Source of the DNA: an uncultured Schlesneria sp.
GTDB lineage: Bacteria; Planctomycetota; Planctomycetia; Planctomycetales; Planctomycetaceae
Assembly: GCA_903840265.1 (NCBI GenBank)
Contig: CAIMFH010000109.1
Coordinates: 1-64,000, forward strand
Length of the DNA: 64,000 bases
Reading direction: 5' to 3'
Position numbers and translations under genes: made by a program. Below, piece by piece: positions 49,875-58,640 of the stretch. Numbering within the stretch: position 1 is the stretch's first letter; every line of letters begins with the position of its first letter. Below the pieces are notes generated by a model. That model had not been told where the DNA came from and searched no databases. It saw only the letters and a program-made list of their open reading frames with translations.

Positions 49875-50927
49875 ATGCCACCCTCGCTGGAAATATGGAG
49901 AATTCTGGACGCTGCGGCGAATCGGGCGGGTGAAGGGCTGCGTGTGGTCGAGGAATTCGCTCGATTCGCCCTCAACGACGCTCACCTCTCTCGCCTGCTG
50001 AAAGAGTGCCGCCACGACCTGACCGCTGCATTGGCCAGCATTCCCGATTCGAACCGCCTGGCGGCCCGCGATACTCTCGGCGACGTCGGCACAGCGATTG
50101 GTACCCCTTCGGAATACGCTCGCCTGACCCCCGCCGATGTCGCCCGAGCCTCATTCAAGCGAGTCCAAGAGGCCCTCAGAACGCTGGAAGAATACGGCAA
50201 GCTCATCGATTCGGCCCTCGCCCAGCGGGTCGAACAGCTTCGATATCGCCTGTACACCGCCGAAAAAGCCGTCCTGCACACAGCCATTGTTCGCGAACGC
50301 CTACATGATCGAGTTCTGTATCTGCTCGTTACGTCACAGTCGTGCCCTGGTGGCTTTGAACAGACCATTCGCGGTGCCCTCGCGGCTGGAGTCGGCATCA
50401 TCCAAATCCGCGAAAAGCAGATGCCCGACCGTGAACTGCTGGAACACGCTCGCCGCATTCGTGGCATCACCCAAGAATACGGTGCCTTGCTGATCATCAA
50501 CGATCGGCCGGATCTGGCCGTTCTTGCCGATGCGGACGGAGTTCACGTCGGTCAGGATGAACTCAACGTCCGCGACGCTCGTCGAATCCTCGGCCCGGAT
50601 CGCCTCGTTGGAGTTTCGACCCACTCTCTCGAGCAAGCCCGCCAGGCTGTTCTCGACGGGGCCGACTATCTGGGAGTCGGCCCCACATTCCCCAGCACCA
50701 CCAAATCGTTCAACGAATTCGCCGGCTTGGAATTCGTGAAGCAAGTGGCCGCAGAGATTAGTCTTCCCTGGTTCGCCATCGGCGGGATCACTTCTGAAAA
50801 CATCGCCACCGTGATCAAAGCGGGAGCGAAACGAGTGGCCGTCAGCAATGCCATCTGCGCGTCCGCCGCCCCTGGGCAAGCCGCGACCTCCCTGCTTCAG
50901 TCGTTGCGAACGACAGGCGTCGCCTAA
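49875..50927 (+). CDS. thiE: ThiD2-ThiE fusion: HMP-P kinase-like domain plus thiamine phosphate synthase
   Basis: The 350-residue product has two parts. Residues 1 to about 140 match ThiD2, an alternative hydroxymethylpyrimidine phosphate kinase domain: RILDAAANRAGEGLRVVEEFARF, LSRLLKECRHDL, RDTLGDVGT and FKRVQEALRTLEEYGKL. Residues from about 145 are thiamine phosphate synthase, which joins HMP-PP and thiazole phosphate: YLLVTSQSC, GVGIIQIREKQMPDRELL, IINDRPDLAVLADADGVHVGQDEL, VGPTFPSTTKS and WFAIGGITSENI. The fusion suggests the pyrimidine is channelled from phosphorylation to coupling. An AAAGGA Shine-Dalgarno lies just before the ATG. Confidence 0.92.
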   Translation: MPPSLEIWRILDAAANRAGEGLRVVEEFARFALNDAHLSRLLKECRHDLTAALASIPDSNRLAARDTLGDVGTAIGTPSEYARLTPADVARASFKRVQEALRTLEEYGKLIDSALAQRVEQLRYRLYTAEKAVLHTAIVRERLHDRVLYLLVTSQSCPGGFEQTIRGALAAGVGIIQIREKQMPDRELLEHARRIRGITQEYGALLIINDRPDLAVLADADGVHVGQDELNVRDARRILGPDRLVGVSTHSLEQARQAVLDGADYLGVGPTFPSTTKSFNEFAGLEFVKQVAAEISLPWFAIGGITSENIATVIKAGAKRVAVSNAICASAAPGQAATSLLQSLRTTGVA

Positions 50928-50933
50928 GAAAAA

Positions 50934-50969
50934 TCGCGGCCCTCTCCAGCATTGCGGAGAGAGCCGCGA
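50934..50969 (-). terminator. Intrinsic terminator for the isomerase-like gene
   Basis: TCGCGGC-c-CTCTCC (50934-50947) pairs with GGAGAG-a-GCCGCGA (50956-50969), 13 pairs with one mismatch. Read on the minus strand it is followed by TTTTTC, so it best serves the gene ending at 50996, but it may also end thiE. Confidence 0.75.
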
Positions 50970-50995
50970 GATCTTGTCAGTTCATCCAATCAGGA

Positions 50996-51940
50996 TCACA
51001 CGTCACAAAGCTTCACGGCCTGCTTCAGGCCCGCCAGCGGATCACGAGTCGGGATGAATTCCTGACCCACGAATCCGTCGTAGCCCAGTTCCAACAGCTT
51101 GCGCATGATCGGCGGGTAGTTGATCTCCTGCTTGTCATCCAACTCACCACGGCCAGGATTGCCCGCCGTATGAATGTGCCCGATCACGTCCTTGCATTGT
51201 TCCAGACGGCGGATCACGTCGCCGTTCATGATCTGCACGTGATAGATATCAAACAGAACCTTGATTCGTGGTGAACCGACGCGACGAACGATGTTTGCCA
51301 CGTAGTCGATGTCGTCCCCCTGATAGCCAGGATGTCCCTTCATCGGGTGCGAACCGTCGCGAGTATTCAGATGCTCGACGCACAGCGTCACTCCCTTTTT
51401 CTCGGCCAGCGCTGCAATCTTCTTCAGGCCCGCGACGCAGTTGTCGGCTCCTTCTTCCAGCGAGATTTCGCCGCTTTTGGGATCTTCCGCATCGCGCCAC
51501 TTAAAGCCGGTGAACCCGATCACAGCTGGAAAACCCGCGACCGCGCAGTCCTCGATCATCTTGCTCGTCCGCGTGCTCACTTCATCGTGATACTTCGGAT
51601 TGTTGAAGCCCTTTACGAATGGAGCTCCTGGCATCCCGTTCGGGGCGATCGCGCAGGTCAGACCGTGTTTCTTCAGCGTCGCCCAGGTGTCAGGCTCGCA
51701 GATCTCGATCGACTTGCAACCGAGTGACGTGGCCACCTGACAGGTCTTTTCCATGTCCCATTTTTCGCCGGCGACATTGAAGCACCAGAAGACGATCGAC
51801 TGCTTGATGCGTCCGTTCACAATGGTCTTTTCTTCAGCGGCAGACATGGTGTTAGTTCCCAAAGTGGTGAATGAGGCCGCGGCACCCGCCGCGACAGTGG
51901 CTTGAAGTAATTCTCGACGCGAAAGCTTTTCTGTAGACAT
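50996..51940 (-). CDS. Tat-exported hydroxypyruvate isomerase-like TIM-barrel protein
   Basis: The 314-residue product starts with a Tat signal (KLSRRELLQATVAAGAAASF). The barrel follows the hydroxypyruvate isomerase/xylose isomerase-like pattern with metal-ligand glutamates and histidine in LCVEHLNTRDGSHPMKGHPG, VLFDIYHVQIMNG, DVIGHIHTAGNPGRGELDD and FVGQEFIPTRDP. In most bacteria this enzyme is cytosolic; planctomycetes often export relatives. The substrate is unknown. It is followed by an intrinsic terminator. Confidence 0.88.
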   Translation of the reverse strand: MSTEKLSRRELLQATVAAGAAASFTTLGTNTMSAAEEKTIVNGRIKQSIVFWCFNVAGEKWDMEKTCQVATSLGCKSIEICEPDTWATLKKHGLTCAIAPNGMPGAPFVKGFNNPKYHDEVSTRTSKMIEDCAVAGFPAVIGFTGFKWRDAEDPKSGEISLEEGADNCVAGLKKIAALAEKKGVTLCVEHLNTRDGSHPMKGHPGYQGDDIDYVANIVRRVGSPRIKVLFDIYHVQIMNGDVIRRLEQCKDVIGHIHTAGNPGRGELDDKQEINYPPIMRKLLELGYDGFVGQEFIPTRDPLAGLKQAVKLCDV

Positions 51941-51991
51941 GAAACACCCCGAGGCTGAGGTTCTTCGAACAGCGATGACACCAAGCGGGCG

Positions 51992-52552
51992 TCAATCGCC
52001 ATGTTTCTGACGCAAGCGAGACGACGTCCGCAGCATCAACTGAATCCGCTCGATGTCATTCAACCAGTCCTGCGTCACATTGGCGAGCAACGATTGCCCA
52101 GGCGCAACCAACCCGGTCGGACAGAAGGCACCATCCAGGCTGCTGGCCAAGTCTCGATATTTCGAGATCGTGCGATCACCCCCTCGGCCGCACTGCGCTC
52201 CGTCTTCCGCCAGATAGACGATCGAGGGAACGCGCCGACCACCGCAGATTGACAGTTCGTCAGCCAGATCGGGATTGTCGTCGCGATCGAAGTACTTGAT
52301 CTGCAGCCGAGGCGTCTCGCGAGCGAAATGGTCCAGGATCGGGACCTGCTGAATACAATCGCCGCACCACGCTCCGGACACCACCAGCACCAGCATGTCA
52401 CGTCGGAAACTGGCCAGCAGTTCCTTCTGAGTCGCAGTCAGCGTCACACTGGCGTGAAAATCATCCCACCGCCGTCGCTGTTCGGGCGTGGCGTACTTGT
52501 CCAGAAATTCCGTGTATCCAAGGCCGCTAGGCCATTTCTGCATGAAGTCCAT
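51992..52552 (-). CDS. Thioredoxin-fold protein
   Basis: The 186-residue protein has the redox pair in SGAWCGDCIQQVPIL (Cys63 and Cys66) and RRVPSIVYL supplying the cis-proline, as in thioredoxins. An N-terminal extension of about 45 residues (WPSGLGYTEFLDKYATPEQRRRW) is typical of the bacillithiol/ BrxA-like or 'thioredoxin family' proteins that act in the cytoplasm. There is no signal peptide. It lies 51 bases upstream of the isomerase-like gene on the same strand. Confidence 0.85.
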   Translation of the reverse strand: MDFMQKWPSGLGYTEFLDKYATPEQRRRWDDFHASVTLTATQKELLASFRRDMLVLVVSGAWCGDCIQQVPILDHFARETPRLQIKYFDRDDNPDLADELSICGGRRVPSIVYLAEDGAQCGRGGDRTISKYRDLASSLDGAFCPTGLVAPGQSLLANVTQDWLNDIERIQLMLRTSSRLRQKHGD

Positions 52553-52740
52553 TCAACAGTACCGCTCGGGGAAGGATTCGTATTCAGCTCCTGTCGTCGA
52601 ACCGACAGGCTGCCCGAGAAATGTACGCCGTTCCCCAACGCATTCCAAGCATCAGGCGATCGCATGATCGGCGCTGGATGGAAGAGGGGCCTGCCTCGAA
52701 TTGGCAGACGTGGTGGCGAGAAGGTCCATCGGAGTTACAT

Positions 52741-54078
52741 CTATTCTGCCACATTGTATAACTTCGAAAGATCGTATTCGGACTCGATTTTAGCATCCGA
52801 GAGCATCTTCAATGAAGAGTTGCTCATTCGAATCCTGTTGAGTTCGCGACGAACCTTTCCCTTTGTGGTCTCATAGGAAGATGTTCCCGTGGCACTCCGG
52901 TCGACGACGCGGACCAATTGCAACTCTGTCGGCCGCTCGTAGACGCCGCTCCATTGACCGACAGGCATCTCAAACAGCAATAGCTCAAGCTTCTTATCTG
53001 CTAAGGTTCCGGCCACCATCGAATTCCATGCTCCCCCTTGTTTGGCGGTAGCGCCATCCGAGTAATTATTGGCGACTTCCTTCACGGAAACTTCGCTTCG
53101 CAGATCGTGTAATGCACGCCTCATTCTTTCGTGAGCCGCTTCTTTCGAGTACTCATCAAAAAATGTGATCTGAATTTGCTGCCAATCAATCTTCGCTGGG
53201 ATTGCGTAATTCGCACGGTGCGCCTTGTAGTACGCCTTCATCTCATCCTCGCTAACGACATCGTCACGGGCCAGTTCTCTGGAGACGAACTCACGTGCGA
53301 GTCCGCACATGATGAAGTTTTTCTGAGCAGTGCCCAGCGTGGTCCCCAGATCGTGCAGGACTGTTTCCAACTCGTCGCGAGTCTTGACACAGAACGTGTG
53401 CAGCAACTTGGGTACTTCCTCCTTTGCGAACTTCACTTCCAGCAGCGTTCGCATCTGCATCAATTGCCGGGAGGACAGTCTGGTTGCCATTGCGTCGGCA
53501 ACCACCCAATGTTGAATGTAGTACGGCAGATCACGTTCAACCAATGCATCACGCTGCTGCCGATATTCGGACTGTGGCCGCATTTTGGATCGCAGATAAT
53601 CGCGAACCTCTCGTAGGTGGGCGACGTACCGATCAAGGATTTCTCCTTTTAGAATTGGTACTCGATTCACGATGGCAGCCGTTTGCCGGTTGTACACCTC
53701 TGTATCATCGACCCATGGCGTTGGATCACTTGTCGCACTGTCTTCTTGGTAGTCTCGGTATGGAAGTAGTTTGGGTTTCGCGATAGCTGGTGCAAGACTT
53801 GGACTATCGAAAAATGGCACCGACTGCCGTCCGCGAGCCGAATTGCTTTCTGCACTAGCGTCTCGTGCTTGCTCGAAATATTTCTGCAAAGATGCTGGCT
53901 CGTTCAACGGATCCAGATTTGGCGTCGATAGCTCTCTGTAAGGATTCGAACTATTTTCCGGTAGGGTTGCATCGGCCGGAATTTCCCAAGCCGCGACGGG
54001 AACATCGAACGCTTCGTCGGCTTGGCAAACAGCGCCGAGTAATACCGTTAGTGCAATCAGAGTCATGTGATAGGCCAT
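52741..54078 (-). CDS. Exported SurA-like peptidylprolyl isomerase (parvulin type)
   Basis: The 445-residue product has a signal peptide (YHMTLIALTVLLGAVCQA), a SurA-like chaperone region (TAAIVNRVPILKGEILDRYVAHL ... SEDEMKAYYKAHRANYAIPAKIDWQQI) and a parvulin domain near the C-terminus (LHDLRSEVSVKEVANNYSDGATAKQGGAWNSMVAGTLADKKLELLLFEMPVGQWSG). It probably helps fold exported proteins. Key parvulin residues in the NYSDG-x-x-x-QGG block are kept. It stands alone. Confidence 0.85.
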   Translation of the reverse strand: MAYHMTLIALTVLLGAVCQADEAFDVPVAAWEIPADATLPENSSNPYRELSTPNLDPLNEPASLQKYFEQARDASAESNSARGRQSVPFFDSPSLAPAIAKPKLLPYRDYQEDSATSDPTPWVDDTEVYNRQTAAIVNRVPILKGEILDRYVAHLREVRDYLRSKMRPQSEYRQQRDALVERDLPYYIQHWVVADAMATRLSSRQLMQMRTLLEVKFAKEEVPKLLHTFCVKTRDELETVLHDLGTTLGTAQKNFIMCGLAREFVSRELARDDVVSEDEMKAYYKAHRANYAIPAKIDWQQIQITFFDEYSKEAAHERMRRALHDLRSEVSVKEVANNYSDGATAKQGGAWNSMVAGTLADKKLELLLFEMPVGQWSGVYERPTELQLVRVVDRSATGTSSYETTKGKVRRELNRIRMSNSSLKMLSDAKIESEYDLSKLYNVAE

Positions 54079-54295
54079 TGAATTCTTCCCTGAATCCCGG
54101 GCTCGCGAGTGAACCGGCCATCAACGTAGGCCGATCCCCAGATTCGGTCAATCGCAATGACAGTGCCAATTCTTACATAGCCTCAACGTGGAAAAAGGCT
54201 GTCGCCAGCACAATGTCAGGCCATGCTGATGTGATCACTGCGTGGCGGTGCTATCATCCGTCACAAAGAACCTCCGGCCAATTATCGAACTCGTC

Positions 54296-55876
54296 ATGCC
54301 CTTAATCGTCCTCGCCACCCTGAACGCTCGCTACCATCATTGCGCGTTCGGACTGCGCTATCTGCAGGCCAACATGGGCGCGTTGCGAGATGAAACGGCG
54401 TTGCTCGAATTCACGATCAACCAGCCGACGCTGGAGATCCTCGACGCGATCCTCTCTCAGTCACCCCGCATCGTCGGACTGGGCGTTTACATCTGGAATG
54501 TCGACGAGACGACGCGATTAGTTGCCGATCTGAAGCGAGTGGCTCCCGAGGTCACGGTCGTACTCGGCGGCCCGGAAGTCAGCTATGAGACGGACCACCA
54601 GTCCATCACACAATTGGCCGACGTCGTCATCACGGGTGAAGCCGATCTCGCATTCGCGGAGTTCTGCCGTGAACAACTTGCACCAACCGAAACGATTCAC
54701 GCAGGGACGATCCTAGGGCCGCGAATTATTCATTCTCCGGTCCCCGACCTCAATAAACTCGCACTGCCGTACGAACTCTATTCGGACAGCGACACGGCAC
54801 ACCGGGTGATCTATGTCGAGGCTTCGCGCGGTTGCCCATTCACGTGCGAGTTCTGTCTGTCGGCTCTCGACATTCCCGTCCGGCAATTTGCGCTCGAGCC
54901 ATTTCTCGATGCGATGAACCGACTGCTCGTGCGCGGAGTAAAGCAATTCAAATTCGTTGACCGAACGTTCAACCTGAACATTCGTGTCAGCCGTGCGATC
55001 CTTGAGTTCTTTCTGGAGCGTTATCAACCCGGACTGTTTCTGCATTTTGAGCTGATTCCGGATCGACTGCCCGACGCCCTGAAAGAAATCATCGCACGCT
55101 TCCCGGCAGGTTCGCTGCAGTTTGAAGTCGGCATTCAAACGTTCAACGACGACGTCTCGGATCTCATCAGTCGCAAGCAGGACAACGCGCTCGTTGACCA
55201 GAACCTGACTTGGCTGCGAGACAACACCGCGGTCCACGTTCACGCAGACTTGATCGTTGGCCTGCCCGGTGAGTCTCTGGAAAGTTTCGCACGCGGGTTC
55301 GATCAACTTGTTCGATTGGCACCGCATGAGATTCAGGTCGGAATCCTGAAGCGACTACGCGGAACGCCCATCATTCGCCACGATCAAACCTGGGAGATGG
55401 TCTATAGCCCACATCCGCCGTATGAGATCCTGCGAACCAGCCTAATGGACTTCAATACCGTCCAGGAATTGCGGCGATTCGCCAAGTACTGGGACACGAT
55501 TGCCAACAGCGGCAACTTTGTTGAATCAACAAAGCTGCTGTGGGCTCCCTCAGACGGCACGCCCCTCTCGCCGTTCGCAGAATTTCGCAAACTCGCAAAC
55601 TGGCTGTACCGCAGCGAAGGTCAGTTGCATGGCATCTCGCTAAGTCGACTCGTCGAGTTGATGTTTCAATACTTGACACAAGCAGCAGGGCTGGCCGCCA
55701 CAATCGTGGGACCGACTTTGTGGCGAGACTACCAACGTGGCGGTCGCAGCGACAAACCTGCCTGTTTGCGTCCATTCGCTGCCGAAGTTAACGACCTCGC
55801 CAAGTCGACAACGACATCCACCTCGCCCAAACGACAAAGCCGCCGTCTGGGCCTCGTGAACGAAGCTCAGCCTTAA
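54296..55876 (+). CDS. B12-binding domain radical SAM protein (DUF4080-type)
   Basis: The 526-residue product has an N-terminal cobalamin-binding-like Rossmann domain ([23 protein letters not shown], then [12 protein letters not shown]), followed by a radical SAM barrel with the cluster motif [12 protein letters not shown] near residue 180 and [38 protein letters not shown] and [13 protein letters not shown] follow as in DUF4080-containing members. Substrate and product are unknown. The ATG at 54296 opens directly into the first strand; the frame extends to 54242. Confidence 0.88.
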   Translation: MPLIVLATLNARYHHCAFGLRYLQANMGALRDETALLEFTINQPTLEILDAILSQSPRIVGLGVYIWNVDETTRLVADLKRVAPEVTVVLGGPEVSYETDHQSITQLADVVITGEADLAFAEFCREQLAPTETIHAGTILGPRIIHSPVPDLNKLALPYELYSDSDTAHRVIYVEASRGCPFTCEFCLSALDIPVRQFALEPFLDAMNRLLVRGVKQFKFVDRTFNLNIRVSRAILEFFLERYQPGLFLHFELIPDRLPDALKEIIARFPAGSLQFEVGIQTFNDDVSDLISRKQDNALVDQNLTWLRDNTAVHVHADLIVGLPGESLESFARGFDQLVRLAPHEIQVGILKRLRGTPIIRHDQTWEMVYSPHPPYEILRTSLMDFNTVQELRRFAKYWDTIANSGNFVESTKLLWAPSDGTPLSPFAEFRKLANWLYRSEGQLHGISLSRLVELMFQYLTQAAGLAATIVGPTLWRDYQRGGRSDKPACLRPFAAEVNDLAKSTTTSTSPKRQSRRLGLVNEAQP

Positions 55877-56167
55877 CTTCTTCACGTCGCTCTTCATTCT
55901 CGCGCAGAAGGGTATCCCGTCCTGACGCGATAAAATCATCACAGCGCTTGAAATCAGACGAGATCTATTCCTGCATCAATCCCATCCGATGACTTATGCC
56001 ACTCCAACCTGCGCCGGCGTGACAGAAGTAATAAGAACCCGTGAATAAGCGTTGTCAAAACGACGCCAGCATCTACTATGGGCGGAGTGCGAGACGAGTC
56101 CTCGTTCGCATCTGTCTGAATTGATGAGCGCTCGAACCTCATCGCTTCTGTTTCTGAAGGACTGTGA

Positions 56168-57607
56168 ATGATTCGCCGTATTGTGATAACGACTTGCCTG
56201 AGCTTCGCTTGTTCCGTTGGTGCTGCAGAGGTTCCTGAATGGCCTCAGTTTCGTGGTCCGAATGGATCGGGAATTGCCGCTGGGTCAAAGCCCCCCATCA
56301 CGTTTGGACCGGACAAGAATGTGAAATGGAAGGTGCCGGTCCCCGCCGGTGCGTCATCTCCTGTCATTGTCGGCGATAAACTCTTCCTCACCGCCTTCGA
56401 TGAAGGCAAACTCTTCACCATTGCCTATTCCATCGTCAGTGGTCAGGAACTCTGGCGAGCGGAAGCTCCTACCAAGGCGATCGAAGCGTACCACAAGACT
56501 GAGGGAAGCCCGGCGGCATCTTCTGTGGCAACCAATGGTAAGGCCGTCGTCGCTTATTTCGGATCATGTGGCCTTTTTGCTTACGACCTCACGGGAAAAG
56601 AGCTCTGGAAATATGACTTGCCGATGGCCAAAACGGCCGCGGACTTTGGTACCGGCGTCTCACCAATACTCGTCGACGGCATCGTGGTTCTTCAGCGCGA
56701 CGAAATGAATGAACCCAAAATCATCGCCCTTGATATCGCGACTGGTCGTCCAAAATGGGAAGTGAAGCGACCGCCCGCCACCAGCTATTGCACACCAGCA
56801 GTGTGGGATACCGAAGGAGGAAAGCAGATTGTCTGCGGAGGTTACGGCCGCATGGTGAGCTATGACCTGCAAACAGGGGAAGAGAAGTGGACCGTCGTCG
56901 GCATGCCCTCGGCCACCTGCACGACGCCTGTTGTCGGTGATGGAATGCTCTACTTTTCCGGTTGGTCCCCCGGTGATGCAGAGGACAGCGAGTTCAAGTT
57001 CCCGAAATTCGATGACCTTCTGGAGTCAGGCGATGTGAACAAGGACGGTCAGGTCTCTCGTGAAGAAAGCGAGAAGACATTTCTAAAGGGCTTCTTCGAC
57101 AGCAACGACACCAACAAGGATGGACAACTCACTCGGCAAGAATGGGATGACATCATCAAGTACATGTCGGCCGGAAAGAATTCCGTCTTTGCAGTGAAGG
57201 CGGGCGGCCATGGCGACATTACGAAGTCGCACGTTGCCTGGAAGAAGACGAAAGGAATGCCCTATGTTCCCAGTGCCATCCTGATTGATGGCCAGTATTT
57301 CATGGTGAAAGATGGCGGCCTCTGCACCGCATACGATGCGAAGACAGGCAAAGAAATCTACGTTCAGAAGCGGGCCGTGGCGAATGGTCGCTACTATGCG
57401 TCACCAGTTTCCGCCAATGGCAACATCTACGTCGTCTCACTCGACGATGGCACATTCACGGTGCTGAAAGCCGGAACAGCGAGCCCTGAAATCGTCGCAG
57501 AAAATCCCAAGCTCGACGAGAAGACCAGCGCGACGCCAGCGATCGTCGGCGACACGATTTACGTTCGCACCGCCAATCACCTGTGGGCCTTCGCAGAGAA
57601 GCCTTGA
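56168..57607 (+). CDS. Exported PQQ-type beta-propeller protein with inserted EF-hands
   Basis: The 479-residue product has a signal peptide (IRRIVITTCLSFACSVGAAE) and then the planctomycete pattern WPQFRGPNGSG. Repeats such as ASSPVIVGDKLFLTAFDEGK, VATNGKAVVAYFGSCGLFAYDLTGKELW and CTPAVWDTEGGKQIVCGGYGRMVSYDLQTGEEKW are PQQ/BamB-like propeller blades. Between about residues 285 and 325 two EF-hands (DVNKDGQVSREE and DTNKDGQLTRQE) interrupt a blade. Function is unknown; PQQ itself need not be bound. The ATG has AAGGA upstream. Confidence 0.88.
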   Translation: MIRRIVITTCLSFACSVGAAEVPEWPQFRGPNGSGIAAGSKPPITFGPDKNVKWKVPVPAGASSPVIVGDKLFLTAFDEGKLFTIAYSIVSGQELWRAEAPTKAIEAYHKTEGSPAASSVATNGKAVVAYFGSCGLFAYDLTGKELWKYDLPMAKTAADFGTGVSPILVDGIVVLQRDEMNEPKIIALDIATGRPKWEVKRPPATSYCTPAVWDTEGGKQIVCGGYGRMVSYDLQTGEEKWTVVGMPSATCTTPVVGDGMLYFSGWSPGDAEDSEFKFPKFDDLLESGDVNKDGQVSREESEKTFLKGFFDSNDTNKDGQLTRQEWDDIIKYMSAGKNSVFAVKAGGHGDITKSHVAWKKTKGMPYVPSAILIDGQYFMVKDGGLCTAYDAKTGKEIYVQKRAVANGRYYASPVSANGNIYVVSLDDGTFTVLKAGTASPEIVAENPKLDEKTSATPAIVGDTIYVRTANHLWAFAEKP

Positions 57608-57641
57608 TTGGATGCGGGCCGAACAACTGCGTGACAGCTTT

Positions 57642-57666
57642 GTAGGTTATGCTTCAGCATAACTTC
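57642..57666. repeat. Palindromic repeat GTTATGCT-TC-AGCATAAC, copy 1
   Basis: The 25-base unit GTAGGTTATGCTTCAGCATAACTTC forms a hairpin in its core. A second copy at 58534-58558 differs only in the two central bases (GA instead of TC). The two copies bracket the gene at 57724. Confidence 0.65.
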
Positions 57667-57723
57667 TTCACACCCAAGCATTTTTTCATTGATTCACCAG
57701 GCGGGATTACGTAAGAGTAATTA

Positions 57724-58467
57724 ATGAAACCTGAACCTAAGGTATCGTTGATTGCTGGTCTTCTCGTTCTGGTGGCAATTCTAGCTGCACTGATGTGCGG
57801 ATTTGCGTATCAGCCCCAATTCGATGGTGCAATTAGCCTTCAGAGCGGCGGCCCGGGGGGCATTGGTAAAGCAAGTGTCTTGTTTTTCGGTCCAGACGGT
57901 TCGATGGCCGCAATTGCGGTGATTAATTTTGTGTTCGATACAGATCACCAACAGCTTCCGCCCGTCATTGTCACGCAACGAGTCGATGTGGGACACGCAT
58001 TCCCCACTCAGGACAAAGTCTATCGCGTGGTCGGAATGGGGAAGTCTGGCTCTCACATGTTGCTGTACGTCGACCCTCAACCGGTTGAAGTTCCCGGATA
58101 CGTGATGACTCCAGGCTCTGTGTGTATCCCATTTGACTCTAGATGCCGTTTAGACGCTGAAAAGTTATGTTTTGATGTTGAGGCGATAAAATCTGACGAT
58201 ACGGATCGGACACATAGCGGTGGATGCTGGGTCCTGATCCATCCTGCCAACGCAATGCGAGGATGGTTACGCGAGCGCGCTGAAGTCGATTCCCGCCGAG
58301 TGTTCGCTCAGCCGGGTCGACAAGTCCCACTGGATTCCAATAATGCACTGGAGCTAATTCAGATTGTTCCTCGCGATGAAGAGAGGAAGATCGGAGGTTG
58401 GGCAGAATTTCAATTGCGACACGGCGAAGAGGTAATCAAAACGGATCCGAATGTGCCGACGACGTGA
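57724..58467 (+). CDS. Hypothetical membrane-anchored exported protein
   Basis: The 247-residue product has one N-terminal hydrophobic segment (VSLIAGLLVLVAILAALMCGFAY) that is either a membrane anchor or an uncleaved signal. The rest is soluble and rich in beta strands (VIVTQRVDVGHAFPTQDKVYRVVGMG, GWAEFQLRHGEEVIK) with several cysteines (CIPFDSRC, GGCWVL). No family was recognised. It is bracketed by two copies of a palindromic repeat. Confidence 0.6.
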   Translation: MKPEPKVSLIAGLLVLVAILAALMCGFAYQPQFDGAISLQSGGPGGIGKASVLFFGPDGSMAAIAVINFVFDTDHQQLPPVIVTQRVDVGHAFPTQDKVYRVVGMGKSGSHMLLYVDPQPVEVPGYVMTPGSVCIPFDSRCRLDAEKLCFDVEAIKSDDTDRTHSGGCWVLIHPANAMRGWLRERAEVDSRRVFAQPGRQVPLDSNNALELIQIVPRDEERKIGGWAEFQLRHGEEVIKTDPNVPTT

Positions 58468-58533
58468 GATTGAATCCCTCTGTTTTTTCGGTGAATTGAG
58501 GTTGTTCGATTGTTTAAGATCAGTAGCGATGTC

Positions 58534-58558
58534 GTAGGTTATGCTGAAGCATAACTTC
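58534..58558. repeat. Palindromic repeat GTTATGCT-GA-AGCATAAC, copy 2
   Basis: Same 25-base unit as at 57642-57666 with the central two bases changed, which makes its 18-base core the exact reverse complement of the first core. It lies downstream of the gene at 57724 and near the stop of the convergent sigma-54 activator gene. Confidence 0.65.
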
Positions 58559-58640
58559 CTTGGCGGTACTGGCGGCCTTGAGCTTGTGCGTGAAGAGATA
58601 TGCTACAAGAATTGGCTCGCGGTCGCTGGGCAACATGCTT

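Noticed and set aside
48458-49933. 491-codon plus-strand frame opposite clpC
   Set aside because: Antisense shadow of clpC running into the divergent spacer; no domain recognised.
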